From: Pseudomonas synxantha BG33R | GTDB lineage: Bacteria > Pseudomonadota > Gammaproteobacteria > Pseudomonadales > Pseudomonadaceae | DNA: 64,000 bases | Reading direction: 5' to 3' | NCBI RefSeq assembly: GCF_000263715.2 | Contig: NZ_CM001514.1 | Span: forward strand, 3,909,674-3,973,673 | Shown: one piece after another, positions 36,508-43,802 of the stretch | Layout of the letters: each line of letters starts with the position of its first letter | Numbering within the stretch: the first letter of the stretch is position 1 | The notes under the pieces: model-generated | Database searches by the model: none | What the model was told of the DNA's origin: nothing | Seen by the model: the letters and a program-made list of their open reading frames with translations, nothing else | Program-made: the position numbers and the translations under genes

Positions 36508-36519
36508 TGCCTGCCCCTT

Positions 36520-38181
36520 CTATACGCCGAATGAAAACCATGTATAGCCGCTATCACCACCTGGACTTATGGTGTTGTAGTCCTGCCTGAACGCAGTAAA
36601 GTTCTGATTAGTTTTGGATATGACCTGATAGCCCGAATCTCCATTGTTGGAGCCTGCGCTGTTGTTCACGGAGGTAATCACACCAAAGCAGGCACTGTTA
36701 TATGCTTGAGGAAAGGTGACTGAATGCGCTGTTTGCGACTGCGCAGCCACGGTCCCCCATTGAATGATCAACCGTCCAAGTGAGAATGGAAAAGCAAGGA
36801 AGCCATTCGTACCCAAGCTCATAACGATCCCTGCGTTATCTAGCTTCGTTCCTGGGTTGAAATTAGCACTGGTCCATAGCTCAGAGGGTTGCGTCCATTG
36901 ACCATCATTTCCGGCAGCTCTGACAAACGCTTTAGCCTGGGCTCCCCCAACTTGGATGCCCAACTGTGCTGGAAAGCCTTTAGCCCATGAAGGAAGATTC
37001 AGAACACTCAGGAAGCTACCGAACGATGACCACTGATTCTCAATCGAGTAGAACCCCCCCGGCAGATCTTTATAGTCAATAGCGCCTGCCGGGATCAGCG
37101 TAGCGCCCAATCCGTATTGACCTTTCGCAATAGCGTCGGTAATGCCGTACCCGTCCAGCGACGTCGCTTTAGGAGCTTTTTTTGCTAACTCATTGGTGAC
37201 AGTTGCCGCAAAGTTCGGGTCGTTACCCAGAGCAGTGGCCAACTCTTTGAGAGTATCGAGCGCACCTGGTGCAGAGTCGAGCAAGCCAGCGATCGCTTTT
37301 GAAATTGAAGCGACAACGAATTCTGTGTTCGCAGCCAACGCAGATCTGTCTTCAATGGCTGGAGTTGGTACTTTCACTTGTCCAGTAAACGTGGGGCTAT
37401 TCAGAGGCGCTCGTTGCGCCAGTGATGCATTGACCTGAGCAATAGTGTATGCGTCTTTGATTCCGTACCCAGCGATGGTGTCAGACTTGTTGGCTTTGAG
37501 CGCAGGATCAAAGTTTGCACTGGTCCACAGTTCTGCCGAGGGTGTCCATTGACCATCATTTGTGACCGACCTCAAAAAGGCACGTACATTTGCCCCTCCC
37601 TGTTGGATTCCCAGCTGCGCCTGATAGCCCTCCGCCCACGATGGCAGGTTTAGCACGCTTAAATACTGTCCCAATGATGACCATTGCGATTGTGTTGCGT
37701 AAAAACCACCGGGGAGATCCTTACGATCTATGGCTGATTGAGGAACGGTGTATGCGCCTAATCCATGCTGGCCTACCGCGATAGCGTTGGTGATTCCGTA
37801 GCCTTCTAAGGTTCGAGGGTTTTCACCTGCGGTAGCCACACCTTTCGCGTTCAATGTGACTTTTGTGTAGCTACCCGCCGAGACGCCTGAGTCAGCCAGG
37901 GTTAACGCTATTTCCGTATCCGCGCTCCCATCGAAGTTACCGCTGCCACTGGCCGCTCCCTTAAACCTCAACACGCGAGCTGTCACTAGCTGGGTAGCCA
38001 TACCGACGGCAGTTTTCCCGCTGACAATTTTTGCGATAGCTGCTTTCAGCCACGCAGTTCGATTACCTAGCTGCTCAGCTTGTTTGTTAGCAATGCCACC
38101 AGGGCCACCTAGCACCCTATCCGACGTTTCAATTTGGTAGGTTCCGGCTGCGTAATCTTCTGTTTCAGGCAAGGTGGCCAT
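36520..38181 (-). CDS. Tail fibre protein with gp53-like C-terminus
   Basis: 553 residues. N-terminal part would attach to the baseplate; the middle has fibre repeats (LKANKSDTIAGYGIKDAYTI) and two copies of a roughly 100-residue module (about 136-250 and 346-455) sharing DLPGGFY, QWSS, LSVLNLPSWA and ELWTSANF; the end (SFGV) is a gp53-like receptor-binding domain. ATG 38181 overlaps the upstream stop (ATGA). Base composition is more AT-rich than the baseplate genes, as common for exchanged fibre genes. Confidence 0.88.
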   Translation of the reverse strand: MATLPETEDYAAGTYQIETSDRVLGGPGGIANKQAEQLGNRTAWLKAAIAKIVSGKTAVGMATQLVTARVLRFKGAASGSGNFDGSADTEIALTLADSGVSAGSYTKVTLNAKGVATAGENPRTLEGYGITNAIAVGQHGLGAYTVPQSAIDRKDLPGGFYATQSQWSSLGQYLSVLNLPSWAEGYQAQLGIQQGGANVRAFLRSVTNDGQWTPSAELWTSANFDPALKANKSDTIAGYGIKDAYTIAQVNASLAQRAPLNSPTFTGQVKVPTPAIEDRSALAANTEFVVASISKAIAGLLDSAPGALDTLKELATALGNDPNFAATVTNELAKKAPKATSLDGYGITDAIAKGQYGLGATLIPAGAIDYKDLPGGFYSIENQWSSFGSFLSVLNLPSWAKGFPAQLGIQVGGAQAKAFVRAAGNDGQWTQPSELWTSANFNPGTKLDNAGIVMSLGTNGFLAFPFSLGRLIIQWGTVAAQSQTAHSVTFPQAYNSACFGVITSVNNSAGSNNGDSGYQVISKTNQNFTAFRQDYNTISPGGDSGYTWFSFGV

Positions 38182-38765
38182 CAAATACTGCTCCCATGGT
38201 TATACAGCCCGTCATAGCGAGCGGTGCCGTTGTATCGGATTGCCACGGCTTGATACTCAAGTGAGGCAAGGCGGCACCGCTTAGGCGCGATGGTGGACAA
38301 CATGCGGCGGATCAGCGCCGCCTGATCGTTGGTAAGGGGCTCGGCGAAGGTCACGCGATACGCCGCCCAGGCGCGGGGAGCGCCGTATACGTAAAGCCCG
38401 TTGAAGTTGATGCTGCCGTCATAGGTGCGACCGCCGAGGCCCTCCTGCAGTTGGACTTCGCCGAAGCCCAACAGACGAATAATTTCCCGGATCGCCCAGG
38501 GCGTGCCCTTGTACCTGTGCAGTTCTACTGCGTTTTTGAGAAGATTCCTGCGGGCATCTTCGGACTCGGCCAACAACCAGGCGGCCTCATCTAGCAGGCT
38601 GAACTGGTCGGCCAGGACGGGCAGCAAAGGCGTTTTCACCAAGTCGAGGAGATAGACCAGCATCGGCGTCAGATCAATGTCCGCGTGTCGCTCTTCCAGC
38701 AGCTTACACAGCAGTGCAAAGCGTTCGTCACCCGCCAGCGCGGGCGGTAGGGTTAAGTCAGCCAT
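38181..38765 (-). CDS. Baseplate/tail protein gpI (P2 type)
   Basis: 194 residues. Matches the P2 gpI family: early DLTLPPALAGDERF, then KGTPWAIREIIRLLGFGEVQ and a variable C-terminus that may carry the fibre. Overlaps gpJ by eight bases and the fibre gene by one, so the baseplate-fibre group is tightly coupled. Confidence 0.88.
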   Translation of the reverse strand: MADLTLPPALAGDERFALLCKLLEERHADIDLTPMLVYLLDLVKTPLLPVLADQFSLLDEAAWLLAESEDARRNLLKNAVELHRYKGTPWAIREIIRLLGFGEVQLQEGLGGRTYDGSINFNGLYVYGAPRAWAAYRVTFAEPLTNDQAALIRRMLSTIAPKRCRLASLEYQAVAIRYNGTARYDGLYNHGSSI

Positions 38766-39879
38766 CAGCGACCCCCGCGTAGAGGATCTCGATATCGGAG
38801 CAGTCAGCCCAGCCGTGTCGACCTAGTGCCAGCGGTACAGCCGGTAGCTCCAGGACTGAGCGGTACACGCCCGAGACCTGCAGTCGGGCGTTGAGCTGCT
38901 CGGGCACGATATCGAGGCCGAGCTTGGCGCGCAGTTCCTGGGCATAGTTCTCGGCGGCCTTGCGTACTGCAGCCAGAGTGGGCTCTCTTTCGGCCCAGGC
39001 GTACAGGGTGATGTGCGCCTTGATACGCCAGTCGATATGTTCCGGCATCTGCGCTCGCACTGTGTCACACAGAGGGCGTAGTTTCTGGCCGGTCAGGTAA
39101 CGCTCGATCTGCTCCAGGAGGTTCGCCGTAGGCATACCTGTTTCAGTGAGCGGATGAATAGCCACCTCGCCATCTGGCAATCCGTCCTCGGGACCGCGCA
39201 CGGCCACGTCAATGATGGACTGGTGGACCGATAGCGCGTGATACCGGTAGGCGCCCTCACTGCCTGCTGTGGTGTAAGCCTCGGGGGCAAGAATGATCCG
39301 TTCTATATAATGAGGATCGACCTCGTCTTCTGCGCCGTCGACAGGTACGGTGATATTACTGGCCGACAACCCAGCAAACCCCTCACCGACCAATGTATTG
39401 ATTTGACCGATAGCCCAACCGTTGCCGATAACACCGGGGGTCTCGCAGACAGCCCGCACCTGCACAGTAAGCGCTCCCGCCTTCAAGACCGCCTCCTGAC
39501 GGGTAAGAAACGCCACGGCGCCATTTTGAGTGGTTAGGCGTGTATTGGCGGGAATCAAACGATCCTGCGGTTGCCCACCGACGATATCGAACTGGACGGT
39601 GCAAACCGCACCAACGGATAACAAGCGTGGCGTACCAACTAGGTCGCCCAGGTAGTCAAGGATCGGCCCGCTGCTGTATCGCACCAGGAGCTTCTCACCA
39701 GCGTTCTGGATCGCAGCCTTGATTCGTGTTTCTGAATAAGCTACCTGGTTGAGGAATAAACGCTCGATCTGCGCGGGGTACAACGACTTGCCGGACTCTT
39801 TCTCGTAGCTGGCAATAATCTCAGCCTCTGTGGCCGCAGGATCGATCTTGACGAACTCGGGCTTAGGTAGCTCGCGCAT
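38758..39879 (-). CDS. Baseplate wedge protein gpJ
   Basis: 373 residues, baseplate J-like family (P2 gpJ / Mu gp47). Visible: N-terminal LPKPEFVKIDPAATEAEIIA, RYSSGPILDYLGDLVGTPRL and VRGPEDGLPDGEVAIHPLTE. It is a main wedge component of the contractile tail. Overlaps gpW by 17 bases and gpI by eight. Confidence 0.92.
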   Translation of the reverse strand: MRELPKPEFVKIDPAATEAEIIASYEKESGKSLYPAQIERLFLNQVAYSETRIKAAIQNAGEKLLVRYSSGPILDYLGDLVGTPRLLSVGAVCTVQFDIVGGQPQDRLIPANTRLTTQNGAVAFLTRQEAVLKAGALTVQVRAVCETPGVIGNGWAIGQINTLVGEGFAGLSASNITVPVDGAEDEVDPHYIERIILAPEAYTTAGSEGAYRYHALSVHQSIIDVAVRGPEDGLPDGEVAIHPLTETGMPTANLLEQIERYLTGQKLRPLCDTVRAQMPEHIDWRIKAHITLYAWAEREPTLAAVRKAAENYAQELRAKLGLDIVPEQLNARLQVSGVYRSVLELPAVPLALGRHGWADCSDIEILYAGVADG

Positions 39880-40240
39880 ACGGCACCTCGGTCAGTTGAG
39901 GAACGCCATCGGCAACACGCCATTGCACGCGCACCGTGACGTGTTCGTCGTCGATACTGACTTGCACCTGGACAATGGAAACGCGGGTTTCCCAGCGACG
40001 AATGGCGTCAACCGATTCGCGCACCAGGTGCGGGGTGACCCGGTTGGTGGGCCAGTCGATATACAGATGTAGGTCGCTGCCGAAGTCGGGCCTGTGGGCA
40101 TCGCTGCCCTTGGGCGTGGTCAGGATAATTCGAATAGCCTGGTCAATGTCCCGTAGGCCCTCAACCACCCCTCCGGGTGTACCGAGGGCGGGCTGCCAGT
40201 GGGCGGCGGTGATGCTGGTATAAGCAAGGGGAGTCGTCAT
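39863..40240 (-). CDS. Baseplate protein gpW (gp25-like)
   Basis: 125 residues. GPW/gp25 lysozyme-fold family: DIDQAIRIILTTPKGSDAHR then PDFGSDLHLYIDWP. First gene of the baseplate-fibre block. No strong ribosome site precedes ATG 40240, but late element A ends 31 bases before. Confidence 0.9.
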   Translation of the reverse strand: MTTPLAYTSITAAHWQPALGTPGGVVEGLRDIDQAIRIILTTPKGSDAHRPDFGSDLHLYIDWPTNRVTPHLVRESVDAIRRWETRVSIVQVQVSIDDEHVTVRVQWRVADGVPQLTEVPYARAT

Positions 40241-40271
40241 GTGCCAATGATGGAGAAACCATCTACGCTTG

Positions 40272-40294
40272 GCTTTTAACCTAGTTTAAAGAAG
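40272..40294 (-). promoter_or_regulatory. Late element, copy A
   Basis: CTTTTAACCTAGTTTAAAG core with flanking GG and AA; two changes from copies B and C. Lies 31 bases before gpW and, on the other strand, 27 bases before the HNH gene. See copy C for the dyad. Confidence 0.6.
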
Positions 40295-40321
40295 ACCGTG
40301 CTTAGGCAATTAGGAGCTGAA

Positions 40322-41083
40322 ATGAATAGAAAACCAAAAGTAGCGGTACTCAGGCAGTTAAGAAAGGAGGTTGGTTTCGGCTGCCCTGTAAAGGGCTGCG
40401 GTAGCCCTTACCTTGAGTGGCATCATTTTGACCCGCCTTGGCACGTAGAGAATCACCACAACCCGGAGGGAATGATAGCTCTGTGTGTTCAGCACCACGC
40501 ACAAGCAGACGCAGGTGCTTTTACCATTGAGCAGCTTAGGCAAATGAAGCAAGCGAAGGATGAAGCTGAACAAGTCAAAGGACGTTTTAACTGGATGAGA
40601 AATGAGTTGTTAATGGTCATAGGTGGAAGCTTCCTCCTGGAAACCTACGTGGCTGTAAGCCATAAGCATGGTCCCGTAATTTGGCTTAGTCGTGATGATG
40701 ATGGATATCTTCTTCTAAATGTCGCAGAGGCGACCATTAACGGTGAACCAAGGTTCTCGATGGAAGAAAACTTTTGGACCGTTCATGGCAACCAAGAGGA
40801 TGTTGAATGCCCACCATCCGGTAAAGCTGTCTCAGTTAAGTATCCCAATGGCGACGCGGTCTCCGTGAAATTCTTGGAGCTTAAGAGCGAGGAGGCACTA
40901 CGTAAACAATATCCAGAGGCGCCTGATGCTTTGTTTGAGATCTCGACCCCTATCACAGCTGTGGAGGTGACCTATCGACTGAAGAGCACTGGGGTCGATA
41001 TTGGACCAAAGGAGTTGACGGTATACGGGAACACAATCCGTGGTGAGTTTATTAAAGGTGCAAAAATCGCTGTCCTACTTTAG
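40322..41083 (+). CDS. HNH-type nuclease-like cargo gene
   Basis: 253 residues on the strand opposite the tail genes. ATG 40322 has AGGAG about 8 bases upstream. An HNH-like core is visible: CPVKGCGSPYLEWHHFDP followed by NPEGMIALCVQHHAQAD, with paired Cys residues for zinc. The C-terminal 150 residues (beta-rich, VSVKYPNGDAVSVKFLEL) are unrecognised. More AT-rich than its neighbours, it splits gpV from gpW, which are contiguous in P2, so it looks like an inserted cargo (moron) gene. It may be a nuclease or an anti-phage protein; function not shown. Confidence 0.75.
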   Translation: MNRKPKVAVLRQLRKEVGFGCPVKGCGSPYLEWHHFDPPWHVENHHNPEGMIALCVQHHAQADAGAFTIEQLRQMKQAKDEAEQVKGRFNWMRNELLMVIGGSFLLETYVAVSHKHGPVIWLSRDDDGYLLLNVAEATINGEPRFSMEENFWTVHGNQEDVECPPSGKAVSVKYPNGDAVSVKFLELKSEEALRKQYPEAPDALFEISTPITAVEVTYRLKSTGVDIGPKELTVYGNTIRGEFIKGAKIAVLL

Positions 41084-41084
41084 A

Positions 41085-41618
41085 TCAATGACTATGGTTA
41101 CTTGAGTTTCCGGCAGCATCGATGATTTTTCCCGTCGCATTGATATTTCCATTCACCTGCAGGTTTCCATTGAGGGTCACCTGCGGGACGTCCAATACTG
41201 CAGAGGGAGCCTTAACTGTTACTGGCTCATTGGCCTCAACCATGATGTTTCTGCCGCACTTCACAAGCAATGCTCCAACACAGTCCAGCGTCATGACCCC
41301 GGACACGCGGTTGTAAGTCGAGACCGTTCCATCGCTAAAGCGCACATAGTCAGTATCCTCGTCTATGACAGGCGGTGGTTCGGCAGTCGAGTAAATCCCG
41401 CCCAGGTACACGCCGCCCACGCCATCGGCATCGAGCAGAACCGCCACTTGTTCGCCCAGTTCGGGCATGAGCGGACGGCGCTTTGTGCCCTGCGTATTAC
41501 GCTGAGGCACGTTGAGCCAGTAACTTTCTACGCCGTCACGGTCATCCAGTCGCACGCGGATGCGACAACCAGGGTAATCCACAGCGCTGACCTCACCGTA
41601 TTCCAGTTCAACGCCCAT
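41085..41618 (-). CDS. Baseplate spike protein gpV
   Basis: 177 residues. P2 gpV / Mu gp45 family: N-terminal OB domain (DYPGCRIRVRLDDRDGVESY, LMPELGEQVAVLLDADGVGG) and a C-terminal repetitive beta region ending in NSSNHSH, the His-rich tip that binds metal at the membrane-piercing point. Shares a base with gpD. Confidence 0.9.
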   Translation of the reverse strand: MGVELEYGEVSAVDYPGCRIRVRLDDRDGVESYWLNVPQRNTQGTKRRPLMPELGEQVAVLLDADGVGGVYLGGIYSTAEPPPVIDEDTDYVRFSDGTVSTYNRVSGVMTLDCVGALLVKCGRNIMVEANEPVTVKAPSAVLDVPQVTLNGNLQVNGNINATGKIIDAAGNSSNHSH

Positions 41619-42727
41619 TACGCCACCACTTCATGCGGCATGCCATGGGTCGACAGCGCCAGGTCAGGCTTGGTATTGGCCGCCGTCAAGCTGATCGTGG
41701 GCGCCGAGACGCGGCAGACCTCTTGATCCACGGTGTAGCCGGAACGGCTCACGCGGTGGTTTGAGGCGGTGATCAGGTAGTTGCCGCCAAGTTTGCCCGC
41801 TGCGACCAGGGTGACCACGTTACCGCTCACCAGATCAGGGCGCCCCATACTGGTCCAACTGCCCGTGGTGCGCTCTCGGTTAGCCTTGCCGAGGTCGCCC
41901 TTGGCTTTGGCTTTTGCCACCTCTGTCGAGCTGCTACGGCCTCGCTGTTTCTTGGTATCGGCACTGGTGGTGGTCTTGCTGGAGCTGCTGGGCACAGCAA
42001 CTGTTTCGCCATTAACGATGGTGTAAGAGATCAGTTTCTTTTGGACAGGGTCTTTGTGTTTCACCTCGATAGCCTTCGGCACTACGGTTATCTGGTCGCG
42101 CAACCGGACGCTGGCGAGATCCTGCAGGACCAGGCTGCCCACGGGCACGCCCTTGCACAACTCGCTGATCGCATGAAACACCATGCGCTTGCCGGTCACT
42201 TTGAAGGCGTAGTCGTACTCACCCGCCAGGTTGCGCAGAAACGTCAGATCCGACTCTTGCTGGGTCAGCCGGTCGAGTGTGATCGGCTCAATGCGCCCAA
42301 TCAGCTCCAACCCCTGGCGCGTTGCAATCTGTTTCGCTACCGCATCCAGGGTCGTGTTCTCGTAGGCTTTATGCTCGGTGGTCCGCAACGCCGTTTGAAT
42401 GCCGGCACCAAGCGCCCGAATGTTGATGGTCGAGGGCGGGCAGTTCAGCTCCACCTCATCAATTTCAAAGCTGCCCACGGACCGTAGAGGCTTGCCTTCC
42501 CAGCCGATAGACAGCTGCAAGGTGTCGCCATGCCCTGGGTACCAAGCGTCCCGCCACTTGCCCTCCATGTCCTCCAGTTCAATGTCCAGGCTGTCTGCCT
42601 GCCCGGTCAAAAAGTCGGTGTAACTCAACGACAGCAAGTGCTTGCTGATATCGCGGGTGATGTTGCGCTGCTGGTAGGTCAGCACAAAGCGCGCCTCGGG
42701 TACCTGTTCGGGAATCAGCGCATCCAT
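41618..42727 (-). CDS. Baseplate hub protein gpD
   Basis: 369 residues. P2 gpD (late control D) / Mu gp44 family: SLDIELEDMEGKWRDAWYPG, RIEPITLDRLTQQESDLTFL and the hub beta domain. Start placed at ATG 42727, 13 bases inside the end of gpX; the 38 residues upstream are unlike the family. It joins the spike to the tail tube. Confidence 0.9.
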   Translation of the reverse strand: MDALIPEQVPEARFVLTYQQRNITRDISKHLLSLSYTDFLTGQADSLDIELEDMEGKWRDAWYPGHGDTLQLSIGWEGKPLRSVGSFEIDEVELNCPPSTINIRALGAGIQTALRTTEHKAYENTTLDAVAKQIATRQGLELIGRIEPITLDRLTQQESDLTFLRNLAGEYDYAFKVTGKRMVFHAISELCKGVPVGSLVLQDLASVRLRDQITVVPKAIEVKHKDPVQKKLISYTIVNGETVAVPSSSSKTTTSADTKKQRGRSSSTEVAKAKAKGDLGKANRERTTGSWTSMGRPDLVSGNVVTLVAAGKLGGNYLITASNHRVSRSGYTVDQEVCRVSAPTISLTAANTKPDLALSTHGMPHEVVA

Positions 42728-42921
42728 GGGGGGAGATCCTCGGTTGACGCCACTGGCTCTAACATTGGAATAGCGAGCATCAGACCAGCCGGGAGAGCCG
42801 CAGTGATGGGCACGTGGGCGTTGGCTTCCACGATAGGCCAATAGTGGTGAGCGTCACCGTAGTAACGCCAGGCAAGCTGATCCCAGCGCTCTCCCTCAGT
42901 TGTTATGTGGGTGATAAACAT
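42715..42921 (-). CDS. Tail protein gpX (LysM-like)
   Basis: 68 residues. EGERWDQLAWRYYGDAHHYW and LPAGLMLAIP match the LysM-like P2 gpX family, a small hub or wedge component. Overlaps its neighbours on both sides. Confidence 0.9.
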   Translation of the reverse strand: MFITHITTEGERWDQLAWRYYGDAHHYWPIVEANAHVPITAALPAGLMLAIPMLEPVASTEDLPPWMR

Positions 42922-43802
42922 CAGGCTCTCCGGGTCAGGACTTGTGCCGCCAGGCCCGCCAGGCGAGTGCCCGCACCGTTCAAGGTGGACGCCGCCTGGT
43001 TGAGGGATTCGTGTGAGCTGTTGAACCGGTCGACGATGTTGCCAAGGTCAACCGGATCAAGGCTCGACCGAGACCCCATTACGTTGCCCAGCACGTTGTC
43101 ACTCAGGCGCGACAGATCGGAGCCGTCATCGAGCAGCTCAGCTGCCAGCTTAAAACCTTGGAGCGGCTCGATAGCCCGCGCAGTGATATTCAGCAACTGC
43201 GGTACCTGGCCCAGAATCATCGACGGACTGCCGCTCTTGACGGAGTCATAGAGGTTTTTCCCCGCCCGCAATACATTGCCAACGGTTTTAGCGTGACCAA
43301 TAGCCAACTGGGTCGGGCTGGCGGGTGGCGTGAGTTTTGATATCAGCCCAGGTGACCCCATGCCCGCTGCAGCTGTTCCGCTCAAGGCGGGATCGAGCAG
43401 CCCTGGCCGCAGAACCTTACGATTAAACGACCCGGTGTATTCCTTCAGGCTCACCTGCACTGTGGCCGCCGTAATCTGACCGACAGCGGTGGCTCGACGG
43501 ATCGTGTTGCCGATATCGGTAATGACATAGGCACCCAGGTATTCGCCACTGCCCATGACGAATGCCAGCGGCTCGTGCTTGCTCTTGGCCTGGCGAAGAG
43601 CCCGCAAGCGCTCATCGGGATCACCCAGCACCGGGTGAAGTTCTACCGTCAGGTTGCAGGTGTCCAAGCCTTCGCCAATCCACTCCAGCAGTGGCTTACC
43701 CTGGATACGAGAATGCTCAGCCCAGTCGGCAGAGCCACTTTGCTCCAGCCCACTGATACCACCTGCAACGGTGAACTCGATATCGCCAAGAATCGCAAAC
43801 AT
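42921..43802 (-). CDS. Tail terminator gpU-like protein
   Basis: 293 residues, longer than P2 gpU (about 160). The first 130 residues (MFAILGDIEFTVAGGISGLE, RLRALRQAKSKHEPLAFVMG, YLGAYVITDI) fit the gpU family; the remaining 160 are an Ala/Leu/Ser-rich helical extension of unknown role, as in several Pseudomonas and pyocin-like tails. Touches the tape-measure and gpX genes by one base each. Confidence 0.85.
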   Translation of the reverse strand: MFAILGDIEFTVAGGISGLEQSGSADWAEHSRIQGKPLLEWIGEGLDTCNLTVELHPVLGDPDERLRALRQAKSKHEPLAFVMGSGEYLGAYVITDIGNTIRRATAVGQITAATVQVSLKEYTGSFNRKVLRPGLLDPALSGTAAAGMGSPGLISKLTPPASPTQLAIGHAKTVGNVLRAGKNLYDSVKSGSPSMILGQVPQLLNITARAIEPLQGFKLAAELLDDGSDLSRLSDNVLGNVMGSRSSLDPVDLGNIVDRFNSSHESLNQAASTLNGAGTRLAGLAAQVLTRRA

